Counted from the stretch's first letter, positions 51,251 to 61,077 are shown. The stretch: 64,000 nucleotides of DNA from Bacteroidetes oral taxon 274 str. F0058 (GCA_000163695.1 GG774889.1:1199941-1263940), one strand, 5' to 3'. Made by a program: numbers and translations. The notes: generated by a model not told the origin, from the sequence alone.

Positions 51251-52282
51251 CTATTCCCAAAGTGTATGCTGTGCATAGACCTCAAATTGATTTGACTTAT
51301 CATTACTGAAAAAAGTAACTTCTATTGTGTATCTTTTCCAAAGCATATACGGATATGTCTGCATTCTGAGAGAAAAATGTTCATTTCCTTTAGTTTCTTG
51401 GTAACTAAGCGGAGAAAGTGAGAAAATATTTCTCATATTAGTTTTTTTAAAATCATTGAGTGACAATTTTGAAATATTTTTATCACATATATTCACATCG
51501 CCAAACGACTTGCTTTTTGATGAAATTCCGAAGTATGTGATGACACAGTCTTTGAGTCTTGCCTCATCTTGATACCTTGGCGTTAAATTCACATAACCAT
51601 ACCATTTTTCACCCTTGACAAGCTCGACTGTCTGACCATAACAAAAATGACTATCTCGTTTATTTACAATTATGTCGTTTGCGGTTTTCCCTGTGAAAGT
51701 AAATCCCTGTGAAAGTAAATCATTTGCCGTAGTATGCCCGACAACAATCTTATAATCTTCTACTTCGATAATAGGAGCTTTTGCCGGTATTCCCGTCATT
51801 ATAAGTGTAAGTATGCAGGTAACTATTGATATTAGAATCATACCTATTACTGCATTTGAAGCAGCTGAAAAATCACTGTTAAATTTTGTTTTTCTTATCA
51901 CAGGAATTATGAAGCTTAAGAGCAATTTTCCCCAAAAAATAACCATTCTCATAATAATGATGATTAAAAATTCTGCAAACAACCAAAATTTTATTGCATC
52001 ATTCGAACCGTATTTATCATAAAAAATAAAATATGCTGCTATACTTCCTATTACTACTCCTATTATATATGCATTGACATCATTTAATGCAGACCTGTCT
52101 GTAAAATCTTTACATATATCTGCTCCTCTTCCCTTTAGGGAATGTCCTATTTTATACATCCACTTAGGTACATCACTGTTATTTTTCACGGCAATCACGA
52201 GTTTTATATATAAATATACCGTAAAAGCCAATGTCAGTGTCATTGCAATAAAAAAAATCAAACCGCCGATAAAAAAATTCAT
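51251..52282 (-). CDS. polytopic membrane protein of unknown function
   Basis: A 343-residue protein. The N-terminal half has five hydrophobic segments (about 4-32, 70-90, 95-125, 140-165). The C-terminal half (170-343) is a soluble domain beginning with IEVEDYKIVVGHTTANDLLSQGFTF, which has the look of a lipid- or peptide-binding repeat domain. The composition is very AT-rich. I do not recognise it, and its style is more like Firmicutes proteins than its Bacteroidetes surroundings (impression only). Confidence 0.7.
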   Translation of the reverse strand: MNFFIGGLIFFIAMTLTLAFTVYLYIKLVIAVKNNSDVPKWMYKIGHSLKGRGADICKDFTDRSALNDVNAYIIGVVIGSIAAYFIFYDKYGSNDAIKFWLFAEFLIIIIMRMVIFWGKLLLSFIIPVIRKTKFNSDFSAASNAVIGMILISIVTCILTLIMTGIPAKAPIIEVEDYKIVVGHTTANDLLSQGFTFTGKTANDIIVNKRDSHFCYGQTVELVKGEKWYGYVNLTPRYQDEARLKDCVITYFGISSKSKSFGDVNICDKNISKLSLNDFKKTNMRNIFSLSPLSYQETKGNEHFSLRMQTYPYMLWKRYTIEVTFFSNDKSNQFEVYAQHTLWE

Positions 52283-52342
52283 TTTAATTAGCTCTCAACG
52301 AAAAAATTAAGTAATGCTTATTTTAAGGAAATATTATATTTG

Positions 52343-52368
52343 TTTGGGGTCAGACAAATCGGGATTTA
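52343..52368. repeat. copy 2 of the GGGGTCAGACAAATC intergenic repeat
   Basis: Reads TTTGGGGTCAGACAAATC then GGGATTTA, 11 bp beyond the stop of the acetyltransferase at 52379. Nearly identical to copy 3. Confidence 0.65.
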
Positions 52369-52378
52369 TTCGTATATC

Positions 52379-52861
52379 TCAAAGTTTCAGTATTGCAATA
52401 ATCTCATTTCCATCCATATCGCCGGTTTCAGTAAAACCAAATGAATGATATAATTTACGAGCAACCTCATTGTCAGGCTCATAGGAAAGCCAGCAGTACT
52501 CTGCCTTGCCGCAAAGAAAGGATTTAACGAAATTCAAACCAAGAGCAATGGCTTCCCTTCCAAAACCTTTTTTCTGATACTTTTGGTCAATCATCAAACG
52601 CCAAAGGTTATAGTTTCCTCTTGCTATATAAGGTGCATTATCCCAATAATCATCTACATCGTAGCCAATCATAATAAATCCAACGGGAATTTCGCCATCA
52701 TAGATACCAAACGGAAACGCAAATCCATTTGCCGTAATAGTGATGTATGCTTCAACGATACTTACATCATTTGCAGCAACAAAGCCTTTTTGTGACTCTG
52801 ATACACGCAATTTAGTTATTTCCCATACGTTTTTCCCATTTACTTTTTCCAAATGAATCAT
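52379..52861 (-). CDS. GNAT-family N-acetyltransferase (spermine/spermidine type)
   Basis: A 160-residue acetyltransferase. The central strand pair FPFGIYDGEIPVGFIMIGYD, NYNLWRLMIDQKYQKKGFGREAI with the Q/RxxGxG/A acetyl-CoA loop, and the C-terminal WLSYEPDNEVARKLYHSFGFTETGD follow the BltD/PaiA-like polyamine acetyltransferase pattern. It is AT-rich and lies in the minus-strand island; the spacing to the upstream gene is 63 bp. Confidence 0.88.
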   Translation of the reverse strand: MIHLEKVNGKNVWEITKLRVSESQKGFVAANDVSIVEAYITITANGFAFPFGIYDGEIPVGFIMIGYDVDDYWDNAPYIARGNYNLWRLMIDQKYQKKGFGREAIALGLNFVKSFLCGKAEYCWLSYEPDNEVARKLYHSFGFTETGDMDGNEIIAILKL

Positions 52862-52924
52862 AATGCCATTTCTTCCACAACTTCTAATTTATCCATTTCC
52901 CAACATATAATTTTGTAACCATTC

Positions 52925-53608
52925 TTAGAATTTTAATTCGATGTTATGCTTGACGACAAATTCAGCATAATATTTTTCGCCATTGTTGACGACTTCTTTA
53001 TTCTCTTTCAGTAAAGAAATAGCTTTTTCCATATTTGTCTTAACATACGGTAATTGATGACGGTCTATATAATTTTGAAATGCCATAGTCAAATGCTCGT
53101 GAGTTCCATATCTCAACAAAAATGCCGTTGGAATTACAAAACCTGCATCGTATTCAGGTTCGTCTGCAAAAACACAAAAACCTTTCTCAGCGACCTCTGA
53201 TATAATAGCCATAGGGTCATACTCCATTCGTCGTATAAATGGCAAAAAGCGTTGGGAAAGAATCTCTTTTATTTCCGTCATTGATTGTTTGTACTGCTCT
53301 ACTCCATAAAAATCCCACCAACGAAAAGAATCTTGTTTTTTGTTGGAAATTGCCAGCCCCTTACTCCAAAAGCACTCTTTTCCCCTCCTATCAGAAATAG
53401 AACATTTCAAAAATGCTTGTGCAGTTATGCCTGCTCTATTATTACGATTAATTTGTGGAGAAATAGAAACCATAAAATCAAATACTTTGCGAATTTCTAA
53501 TTTGCTTTTTATATAATTAAACCCGTCAGGCTTCATAAATTCAGCAATCTCTGTCATTGCACAGGCAATAATTTCTTTTGGGGGCATATCATTTTCAAAA
53601 TTGTCCAT
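52925..53608 (-). CDS. DUF4304-like protein of unknown function
   Basis: A 227-residue cytosolic protein without membrane segments. It reads like the DUF4304 type: FMKPDGFNYIKSKLEIRKVFDFMVSISPQINRNNRAGI, then WWDFYGVEQYKQSMTEIKEIL. Such genes sit near contact-dependent or polymorphic toxin loci in some genomes as candidate immunity proteins, but no toxin is visible here. The assignment is tentative. Confidence 0.55.
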   Translation of the reverse strand: MDNFENDMPPKEIIACAMTEIAEFMKPDGFNYIKSKLEIRKVFDFMVSISPQINRNNRAGITAQAFLKCSISDRRGKECFWSKGLAISNKKQDSFRWWDFYGVEQYKQSMTEIKEILSQRFLPFIRRMEYDPMAIISEVAEKGFCVFADEPEYDAGFVIPTAFLLRYGTHEHLTMAFQNYIDRHQLPYVKTNMEKAISLLKENKEVVNNGEKYYAEFVVKHNIELKF

Positions 53609-53765
53609 AATTCTATATCTCCAATATAAAAAACTTTAAAGGGTGCTTTCTCCTGTTTATGAGCAAATTAGGTATAAATTTTGAATCCTACAATTGTATC
53701 TAAATTATACAAAGATATCCGTTGTTTAACTAATCTTAATTATTGCTTATATCACTCATTACAAT

Positions 53766-54377
53766 TTACTCCCCTTTTAAAATGGTATAAATCAACTCCT
53801 GATAATATTTCTGTCCACCTTCGTTATTTGAATTTTGCTGTTTTTGTTTTAAAAGCGCAATAACTTCTCCCTTATGTTCATTTGGTATTTCTGTTATATG
53901 TTCGTTTACTATATTTAAAAATGTTGTCTCAGCCATCTTCTTAGGAGTCATATCTTTGATTTTCATAAAATACTCCCAAGAATTTTCTTTTTCAAATCTT
54001 TTTAAGTAAGGTAAATGTATTGCTACATAAACACCTACATTTTTAATAAACATATTTGTTTTGAAATAATCATAGATTTCATCGGTTTCCTCTAATCCAT
54101 ATCTACGAATCATATTTCCAATCGAAGAAAGAATGTTTATCTGTATTTTCTTATTTTCCTTGTATTTATCAGCAATTTCTAACAGCACATTCGCAAATTC
54201 AAGATTTGTAAATAGAGCTTTGAAATAAAAAGACACTTCATCTCGAGGTGTTTTCTCAAATTTTTGAAGCAAATTAGAAATTTCATCTTCAGAAAAATTT
54301 TTGAAATTCATTAGTTCATTTTGCAGATACTTTATATTGTCTATTTTATTCTGTATCTTTCTGTTTATCTGATGCAT
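53766..54377 (-). CDS. helical protein of unknown function
   Basis: A 203-residue, all-helical, lysine-rich protein (FSEDEISNLLQKFEKTPRDEV, ANVLLEIADKYKENKKIQINILSSIGNMIRRYGLEETDEIYDYF). The regular helix pairs suggest a HEAT-like repeat. Not recognised. It shares the AT-rich composition and minus orientation of its neighbours. Confidence 0.65.
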   Translation of the reverse strand: MHQINRKIQNKIDNIKYLQNELMNFKNFSEDEISNLLQKFEKTPRDEVSFYFKALFTNLEFANVLLEIADKYKENKKIQINILSSIGNMIRRYGLEETDEIYDYFKTNMFIKNVGVYVAIHLPYLKRFEKENSWEYFMKIKDMTPKKMAETTFLNIVNEHITEIPNEHKGEVIALLKQKQQNSNNEGGQKYYQELIYTILKGE

Positions 54378-54440
54378 AAATTACCTCTTTTGAAAATCCC
54401 AAATTTAACTAATCCTATAATTTAGCTTTTTGATTTAAGT

Positions 54441-54468
54441 GTTGGGGTCAGACAAATCAGGATTCATA
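54441..54468. repeat. copy 3 of the GGGGTCAGACAAATC intergenic repeat
   Basis: Reads GTTGGGGTCAGACAAATC then AGGATTCATA, 17 bp beyond the stop of the gene at 54485. Confidence 0.65.
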
Positions 54469-54484
54469 TATCTATAATCTGCAA

Positions 54485-54883
54485 TCATTTCCTGCCTTTG
54501 CTGAGAAGTAAACTCTCAATCATAACGCCAACCAAAGCAATTGGAGTTATCACAAAATTCCCTGATGTAATTCTATCATTAAAGTAAGCGACTGAAATAT
54601 CATGATCAAGAAATTTATTTATAACTAAATACTGTTCGATTTCATCAAGTAATAGAGCGTTTTCCTTGAGTCTTTCATCAGTAAAATTATTTGAATAATG
54701 TATGCTTCTCATTAATGGTTTCAACTTCGTTTGGGGATATGTCTCTTGAAGTTCTCTTTTTAGTTGCAGGATAACATCGTCAAATGTTTGATTGTTTAGA
54801 CTATCAAACTTACTCTGACACAAAATTTTCTCACCACACAAGTGTTTTTTTAGTTCCATAGCTTTCGATTTCAAATCAACCAT
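54485..54883 (-). CDS. small helical protein of unknown function
   Basis: A 132-residue cytosolic protein: charged helical N-terminus (MVDLKSKAMELKKHLCGEK), central LKRELQETYPQTKLKPLMRS and a hydrophobic C-terminal segment (GNFVITPIALVGVMIESLLL). Not recognised. It is the most upstream gene of the low-GC island. Confidence 0.62.
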   Translation of the reverse strand: MVDLKSKAMELKKHLCGEKILCQSKFDSLNNQTFDDVILQLKRELQETYPQTKLKPLMRSIHYSNNFTDERLKENALLLDEIEQYLVINKFLDHDISVAYFNDRITSGNFVITPIALVGVMIESLLLSKGRK

Positions 54884-54983
54884 AACACTTTCTTCTCCTT
54901 TATTATTTATCTAATTCAATAATTTAGCCGACTTCGCCACAAAACACTAATATTCAAGCCATTAAATCCACTCGTCTCTGAAC

Positions 54984-56126
54984 CTACCTTCCGATAATAT
55001 CGAGCGTCTTGTCGAGCATAAATTCGGCAGAATGTCCGTCGCCGAAGAGTGGCGGGAATTGCGGTTCGGTATCGATATATTCGTCGAACGACCTTACGAT
55101 AAGTTCCTTGTCGGCGTCGGTGATGATGCCTGCGTGTTGCTCGACTATCTCTACCCATTCGGTCTCGGGGCGTAGTATGAGGCACGGTTTGCGGAAGAAG
55201 TACGCCTCTTTCTGTAACCCGCCCGAGTCGGTCATTATCAGGCTTGCGTGTCGTTCCAAGACGATGATTTCGAAAAACGACACAGGCGGTATTATCATTA
55301 TATCGGGGTTTGAGGTAATCCTTCGGTAATCGTCTTCCGAGAGGTTCTGCGGCAACAGCTTCTTTGTACGCGGGTGCAGGGGCAATACTATCTTGTATCC
55401 ACGTTCGGTTATTTCGAGAAGGGATTCGGCTATTGCCGTCAGGCGTTCGGGGTTGTCGGTATTGTTGTCGCGATGGATAGTGGCGAGTACAAACTTCTCG
55501 TCTTCGAGACCGAGGCGTTGGAGGATGTCGGTTTTTTCGTCGGCAAGACGTGCAAAATAGAGCGAATTGTCGTACATAATATCGCCCGAATGAAACACGT
55601 GTCGGCGGTTGCCGTCGGCAAACGTTGCCTTCGACGACAAAAAACCCTCGCGACGCAGATTGTCGACTGCTGTCTGTGTCGGAGCAAACAGTATGGTAGA
55701 GAGGTTATCGCAGACGATACGGTTTATCTCTTCGGGCATAGCCATATTGAACGACCTGAGCCCCGCCTCGATATGGACTATCGGCAGGTGCAGCTTCGAT
55801 GCCGCCACAGCTCCCGCAATGGTGGAGTTGGTATCGCCGTACAGCACTATGGCATCGAACGTCTCGTTTTCGAGCACCTCTTCGATACCTGCAATCATCT
55901 TAGCGGTCTGTACGCCGTGTTTGCCGCTGCCCGTATTGAGGTTGAAGTGTGGACGCGGTATACCCATTTCGTCGAAGAAGACGGCAGACATATTGGCGTC
56001 GTAATGTTGCCCTGTATGCAGTATCTTCTCTTCTATCTTGTCCGAGAAACCGTTATTTATAGCCCTCGACAGTGCTGCTGCCTTGATTATCTGCGGACGT
56101 GCACCGATGACAGTGAGTATCTTCAT
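54984..56126 (-). CDS. wecB: UDP-N-acetylglucosamine 2-epimerase (non-hydrolysing)
   Basis: A 380-residue GT-B fold enzyme converting UDP-GlcNAc to UDP-ManNAc for surface polysaccharide. Signatures are the N-terminal VIGARPQIIKAAAL, HTGQHYD, YGDTNSTIAGA, HIEAGLRSFN.MPEEINR and the C-terminal TDSGGLQKEAYF followed by RPETEWVEIVE. It follows the prenyltransferase gene by 30 bp. Confidence 0.96.
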   Translation of the reverse strand: MKILTVIGARPQIIKAAALSRAINNGFSDKIEEKILHTGQHYDANMSAVFFDEMGIPRPHFNLNTGSGKHGVQTAKMIAGIEEVLENETFDAIVLYGDTNSTIAGAVAASKLHLPIVHIEAGLRSFNMAMPEEINRIVCDNLSTILFAPTQTAVDNLRREGFLSSKATFADGNRRHVFHSGDIMYDNSLYFARLADEKTDILQRLGLEDEKFVLATIHRDNNTDNPERLTAIAESLLEITERGYKIVLPLHPRTKKLLPQNLSEDDYRRITSNPDIMIIPPVSFFEIIVLERHASLIMTDSGGLQKEAYFFRKPCLILRPETEWVEIVEQHAGIITDADKELIVRSFDEYIDTEPQFPPLFGDGHSAEFMLDKTLDIIGR

Positions 56127-56156
56127 TTTACATTATATTTATTTTAGCAAAATCCG

Positions 56157-57140
56157 TTAAACGACTTTGAAAAGTCCGAACATAGTAAGCTGGTACGCCT
56201 GTGCCATAAGGTAATAGAAAACCAAAGAGTATAGTATCCCTGCCGACATCAGTAGTTTCAGCACAAGGCTTGCAGCACTGTATTTTTTGCCTTTCGAATA
56301 CCATATAAACCACAAAAACAGAGCAACGAAAACGATAAACACGTTAGCAGGCGAAAAAAACGTAAAAAACATATTCCCTTTGGGAGTATCGAAATAGAGC
56401 CAATCGAATACGAAAACAGCCAGAAGACACACCGCCGCCAATACGGTAACCGTTATCTTGGCATTACGTTCGCCCCAGACGATAGGCAACGTACGACACT
56501 CCATCTGACGGTCGCCTTCGAGGTCTTCCATATCTTTGACAATCTCGCGTATAAGCGTTATGAAGAAGGCAAATACGGCATATCCGCATACCCATCGGAA
56601 AAGTTGTTGCAAGACAGGTGTCTGCCTTATAAGGTCGCCGTAATATGCGGTCTGTACCCCACTCTCGGCAACGAGCAAAACGAGTATTGCCAGAGCACAA
56701 CACAGCGAAACTATGACGTTGCCGATAAGGAACTGCCGCTTGTAGGTCGACGAGTAGAACCACAACATACCCGGCACGATGACAAAGATAAAGCCGAGCG
56801 AGATGTTCTTCAGCCACACCGCCAAAACAATCCCGATAAGCACACCCACACCCGTAAGTGCGATGTAGAGCCTCATTGCCGACTGTTTAGATAGCCGTTC
56901 GCCGATTACGACACTCTCGGGGCGGTTGATACGGTCAATTTTCAGGTCGAAATAGTCGTTGATGACATACCCTCCCGCAGCGATAAGCACGGTAGCAAGC
57001 ACCATAAGCCAAAAGGCAGCGGTAGGCAATAGCGTCGTAAGTCCGTATTTGTCGAATATCGGAGATATTATGGCAGTATATATGAGCCATTGCGTAATGA
57101 CGATAAAAATAAGATTTTTGAAACGAAATAGTTGTATCAT
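56157..57140 (-). CDS. UbiA-family prenyltransferase
   Basis: A 327-residue polytopic membrane protein with about nine helices and the two aspartate-rich prenyl-diphosphate sites: NDYFDLKIDRINRP near 62-75 and DMEDLEGDRQ. Bacteroidetes members of this branch are often annotated geranylgeranylglycerol-phosphate geranylgeranyltransferase, but the acceptor is not certain; quinone or lipid prenylation is possible. It is probably co-transcribed with wecB. Confidence 0.88.
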   Translation of the reverse strand: MIQLFRFKNLIFIVITQWLIYTAIISPIFDKYGLTTLLPTAAFWLMVLATVLIAAGGYVINDYFDLKIDRINRPESVVIGERLSKQSAMRLYIALTGVGVLIGIVLAVWLKNISLGFIFVIVPGMLWFYSSTYKRQFLIGNVIVSLCCALAILVLLVAESGVQTAYYGDLIRQTPVLQQLFRWVCGYAVFAFFITLIREIVKDMEDLEGDRQMECRTLPIVWGERNAKITVTVLAAVCLLAVFVFDWLYFDTPKGNMFFTFFSPANVFIVFVALFLWFIWYSKGKKYSAASLVLKLLMSAGILYSLVFYYLMAQAYQLTMFGLFKVV

Positions 57141-57432
57141 TTTTTTTGATAAATTCTGTATGTCTATTCAAACACACAATTAAACATCGAAAAGACAGAC
57201 GGCAAAATTACAAAATTATTTTTAGAAATAGAGCCAGTCGGGGAGATAATAAATTGTTACGAAGAGGGCTTCAGCTTCTTCAAAAGCAAAATAAAGAGCA
57301 TAACTTAATATTTTCGCTCCCCCAACCACCTTTTCCGAAACATAGAGAGATGATTTTCTCTTTCCGAATGCTGTTTTTATAGACGGTATTTCGAAAAATT
57401 CGATATTTTTTATCACAAAAAATACGTTTTTT

Positions 57433-58683
57433 CTATGGCAACAGAGACAAAATATGGGCATATCGTTTTAATATCTGCTCCGTCGTGGCGTAGTCGGCAA
57501 GGGTTATAGCTTTGCATGGGATATCGTCGAGCTTTTTGCCTACAAACGAACGCTTCAATCGTTCCAATGCCTTATCATCGATACCCTCAGTATCCTTATA
57601 TCGGAATTTCACACAATAGGAGATAACCCCATCTTCCAAATAAAATTTGAAAGATTCGTCATCCGACACATATTCGATAAGAAACAAACTACCATTGGTA
57701 TCGTAGTATGCTTCTGTGCTCTCGTCTAATTTAGTGGAATAGCCTTTTACCGTAGTACATTTATCCGCCCGGTACCTATGCACTCGTTTATTGCTGTCGC
57801 AAGTAAAAGTTATTATATGATCCCTATCCACCACAGTATCGCCCTGATTCTCTTGATAAGAAAACTTAAATTTACTTTTTTTCAACTCGCCTTTTTCTTC
57901 TTTTTTATCAATGATATAAGCAAATAACAATCCTCGCCTTCTCTTCTCGTCCGCTATGCGTGAGATACCGAACTCTTGTGTCTGAAATTCCAATATATCG
58001 CTATAATAGGGATATTTATAAAGTTCAAGAACTCTGAGTAATGTCCGGGTGTCCGAAAAGCTTTTCAGACAATACGAGCTCTTATAATTATAAAGTCTCA
58101 CAGGTTCACCTACTTTCTGCACTTCGCCACACCATATTCCTCTTGTCGTATCCCCGTCTTTTTCGACGCGGTGGTCGTAAAGAATACAATCGTACTCCTT
58201 TACGATACCACGATGCAGAACACAATATTCTTCAGTATTGATACCGTTTTTTCTTATATTATGGTCGAAATATATCAGTTGCCCGTTTTCGTCGTAATAG
58301 AAACGATAAATCCTATAATCGGCATCGTCGCCGCCCTCTCGTTTGTATGTTCTGTATTTTCGAAGGCGGTTGTTGCTGTCGAAGAATAGGCGTTTGCCGA
58401 TATAGATGTGCTTACGCCCGCAAGAATCCGCTTCATCTACAAAAATAGAATCGCACCGCAAAGGCATAGCATCTATAGCATTGACGGCACTGTATATTTT
58501 TTTGTTGAGAGCCCTGCAAGGCTGCACCGTATCGGGCTCTGAAAACATTTGTGCATATTTATCGGCTGTCGCCGTATTCGTCTCTTTCTTATCTTGTTGT
58601 GCATACAGGGCATTTGCCATCGCAATCATAAATATTGCAACAACGCCTTTTGCAGATAATATTTTAAGGATATTCGTTTTCAT
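57433..58683 (-). CDS. secreted protein of unknown function
   Basis: A 416-residue protein with a long signal peptide (1-28, ANALYAQ). The mature chain carries repeated short tracts of the form IYRFYYDENGQLIYFD and RKYRTY, like MORN/YD-type toxin_15 repeats, and several cysteines (CRALNK, CDSIF, ADSCGRK). It has no T9SS or lipoprotein signal, so it is probably periplasmic. Function unknown. The 292-bp gap between it and the prenyltransferase holds nothing I recognise. Confidence 0.7.
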   Translation of the reverse strand: MKTNILKILSAKGVVAIFMIAMANALYAQQDKKETNTATADKYAQMFSEPDTVQPCRALNKKIYSAVNAIDAMPLRCDSIFVDEADSCGRKHIYIGKRLFFDSNNRLRKYRTYKREGGDDADYRIYRFYYDENGQLIYFDHNIRKNGINTEEYCVLHRGIVKEYDCILYDHRVEKDGDTTRGIWCGEVQKVGEPVRLYNYKSSYCLKSFSDTRTLLRVLELYKYPYYSDILEFQTQEFGISRIADEKRRRGLLFAYIIDKKEEKGELKKSKFKFSYQENQGDTVVDRDHIITFTCDSNKRVHRYRADKCTTVKGYSTKLDESTEAYYDTNGSLFLIEYVSDDESFKFYLEDGVISYCVKFRYKDTEGIDDKALERLKRSFVGKKLDDIPCKAITLADYATTEQILKRYAHILSLLP

Positions 58684-58844
58684 CTCTGTATATTGTAATT
58701 TTTATTTGTCATCTAACATTTGAACCCTCATTATATGAATGACTTGTAAAGCAAAAATCATAAAATCTTATTAGAAATAGAGCCTCTCTAAAGGTTAATA
58801 ACCCGTCCCGAATAAGCTTTTCAGCCATTCCGAAACACACTCTA

Positions 58845-59567
58845 TTACAACCCGCTTTCGATTGCGGCTCTGGTACGTAGGATAAACTCGTCCATATTAG
58901 ACCTGTCGAGGTCTTGCGTATCGATAGGTTCGTGGAAAGTAACGGTGATTCGCCCCGGTATGACGTAGCACGACGAGGCAGGCAAGACATCGAACGCCCC
59001 ATCTATAGAGACAGGTACGATAGGTAACCTCAGGTCTTCGGCTATCTTGAATGCTCCGCGTTTGAACGCACCGAGCCTACCCGTCTTGGTGCGGCTGCCT
59101 TCGGCGAATATCACGATAGACGAACCGTTACGGAGCTTCTTTTCGGCTTCGTCTATACTGCGTTTGGCACGGATAGGGTTGCTGCGGTCGATGAAGATAT
59201 GCCCGGCTTTGTGGCAGGCAAAGCCTACGAAAGGTATCTTACGCAGCGAGTTTTTCATTATCCATTTGAATTTATTAATAAGCCAGCCGTAGATGACGAA
59301 AATATCGTATATGCTCTGATGGTTTGCCACGAATATATAAGATTGGTCTTTGTCGTAGTTCGAGCGTCCGATTACATCGACACGTACAAACGAAAGACGA
59401 CACAATAGCCTTCCCCAATATTTGGCGGGCATATAGCACCATCTGTAATCGCCGATGAATGAGAACATTATTGTCAATATCGATGCCGCCACGGTAACGA
59501 AAGCACCTAACGGTAAAAAGACAAGAACGAGGTATAGTAGCCAAAATGGATTGATTGTCCGTTTCAT
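58845..59567 (-). CDS. plsC: 1-acyl-sn-glycerol-3-phosphate acyltransferase
   Basis: A 240-residue inner-membrane enzyme making phosphatidic acid. The catalytic HxxxxD is NHQSIYD, the substrate site is FAEGSRTKTGRLGAFKRGAF, and V.P.V.SIDGAFDVLP follows as motif IV. Two N-terminal hydrophobic helices anchor it. It lies 37 bp after the CNNM/CorC gene on the same strand and may be co-transcribed. Confidence 0.94.
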   Translation of the reverse strand: MKRTINPFWLLYLVLVFLPLGAFVTVAASILTIMFSFIGDYRWCYMPAKYWGRLLCRLSFVRVDVIGRSNYDKDQSYIFVANHQSIYDIFVIYGWLINKFKWIMKNSLRKIPFVGFACHKAGHIFIDRSNPIRAKRSIDEAEKKLRNGSSIVIFAEGSRTKTGRLGAFKRGAFKIAEDLRLPIVPVSIDGAFDVLPASSCYVIPGRITVTFHEPIDTQDLDRSNMDEFILRTRAAIESGL

Positions 59568-59604
59568 AAGAATAGCTTTTGGTAGCGGTAAATATTTTGT
59601 TCTT

Positions 59605-60912
59605 CTAATCTATCTCGAGTTTTATACGCTTTATACGACGTTTCTCCATCGCTACGATGGTAAATGTGTAGTTTTTGTACGAGACGTGTTCGCTTACGTG
59701 AGGCATCTCTTCGAACATTTCGAGCATCAACCCCGCCAGAGTATCGACCTCGTCCGTAAGATGGTCGAATTCGTCGGGCGATATATCGAGTATCTTGTAA
59801 AAATCGTTGAGAAGTATCTTACCCTCGAACTCGTATGTTTTGTCGTCTATTTGTTCGTATAATTTATCGTCTTCGTCGTATTCATCGGCTATCTCACCGA
59901 TTATTTCTTCCATAATATCTTCCATAGTTACTATACCGAGAGTGCCTCCGAACTCGTCCACTACGATTGCTATATGTACCTTATACTTCTGAAAATCAAG
60001 CAGCAAGTCGTCTATTTTCCGTGTCTCGGGTATAAATGTCGCAGGACGTACAAGCGTCTGCCAACGGAAAGTATTACCTTTGTTGATATGAGCAATAAGG
60101 TCTTTGATGTACAATACACCGACGATTTGGTCTAAACTTTTTTCGAATACAGGGATACGCGAATATCCCGTCTCTATTATCTTGGCTATGACATCGGTAA
60201 ATGGAGTCTTCAGGTCGATTGCTACGACGTCGAGACGTGGCGTCATAATGCTGTCGACCGACAAGCTGCCGAAATGCACGATACCACGAAGAATATCTTC
60301 ATCTTCGTCGTCGATATGGTCGGTCAGATTGAGTGCCTGCGACAGTTCGTCGACCGATATGGCTTGCCTGCGATTCTTCATTTTTTTCTGAACAAAAGAG
60401 GTAGACTTCACAAGACACAGCGACAGAGGCGACAGTAGTTTGTCCATTATCGTCAGAGGTTTGGCAGAGAACCGAACCACCTTCATAGCGTTCTGCGAGG
60501 CATAGAGCTTGGGCATTATCTCGGCAAAAAGCAGTATTACGAACGTTATGACCACTGTCTGTATCACAAATTCGAGCACTACCGACGAGCCGAAATCTAC
60601 CATCATAGTCATAAATATTGCCGACAATACAGCCACTGCTATGTTACACAAGTCGTTGGATAGTAGGACTGTGGCGAGTAATTTCTCGGGATTTTTGAGC
60701 AGCCTTATGACCGACTGCGATTTTGCGTCGTCTTCGCTTTTACTCTTTATCTCGTCGAGATTGGCGGGCGAGAGCGAAAAAAAAGCCGTCTCCGCTGCCG
60801 AATTGAACGCCGACACCACGAGAAGCCCTACGATTACAGCCAAGACCCCCAAAGCCTGAACGTCGAACGGCTTGAAGGTTACAGTGTTGATTATTACAAC
60901 GTTTAGAAGCAT
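59605..60912 (-). CDS. CNNM/CorC-family membrane protein, GldE-like
   Basis: A 435-residue protein. N-terminal DUF21 membrane domain with four helices (LGVLAVIVGLLVVSAFNSAAETAFFSL is its start), then two CBS domains (DSIMTPRLDVVAIDLK, GVLYIKDLI, TLGIVTMEDIMEEIIGEI) and a C-terminal CorC/HlyC transporter-associated domain. The family is implicated in Mg/Co efflux; in Bacteroidetes the close homologue is GldE, linked to gliding and T9SS. The start is ATG 60912; a TTG at 60948 lies inside the TATCTTTG promoter (60946-60953). Confidence 0.88.
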   Translation of the reverse strand: MLLNVVIINTVTFKPFDVQALGVLAVIVGLLVVSAFNSAAETAFFSLSPANLDEIKSKSEDDAKSQSVIRLLKNPEKLLATVLLSNDLCNIAVAVLSAIFMTMMVDFGSSVVLEFVIQTVVITFVILLFAEIMPKLYASQNAMKVVRFSAKPLTIMDKLLSPLSLCLVKSTSFVQKKMKNRRQAISVDELSQALNLTDHIDDEDEDILRGIVHFGSLSVDSIMTPRLDVVAIDLKTPFTDVIAKIIETGYSRIPVFEKSLDQIVGVLYIKDLIAHINKGNTFRWQTLVRPATFIPETRKIDDLLLDFQKYKVHIAIVVDEFGGTLGIVTMEDIMEEIIGEIADEYDEDDKLYEQIDDKTYEFEGKILLNDFYKILDISPDEFDHLTDEVDTLAGLMLEMFEEMPHVSEHVSYKNYTFTIVAMEKRRIKRIKLEID

Positions 60913-60945
60913 TCTTTTGTAATAGATAGATATTTTTTTGCATTG

Positions 60946-60953
60946 CAAAGATA
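60946..60953 (-). promoter_or_regulatory. -7 promoter element of the CNNM/CorC gene
   Basis: On the minus strand this reads TATCTTTG, 34 bp before the ATG at 60912. Confidence 0.6.
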
Positions 60954-61069
60954 CTAAACTATTGCGACACTACAAGCGATACCCTTATTTGTGAACTATC
61001 CGTAGACGGCATATATCAATTTTGCTTGCGTATAGCGATTATCGGGTTTGCAATGAGCAAAAAAATTAT

Positions 61070-61077
61070 TACCTTTG
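61070..61077 (+). promoter_or_regulatory. -7 promoter element of the ClC gene
   Basis: TACCTTTG lies 27 bp before the ATG at 61104. Confidence 0.6.

Noticed and set aside
50655..54468. Integron attC sites at the intergenic repeats
   Set aside because: One copy contains GTTAGAC, which fits the core consensus, but the others have GTCAGAC, and no paired inverse core or palindromic arms were found.
60913..60948. TTG start of the CNNM/CorC gene at 60948
   Set aside because: That TTG is part of the TATCTTTG promoter element; ATG at 60912 is the first plausible start.
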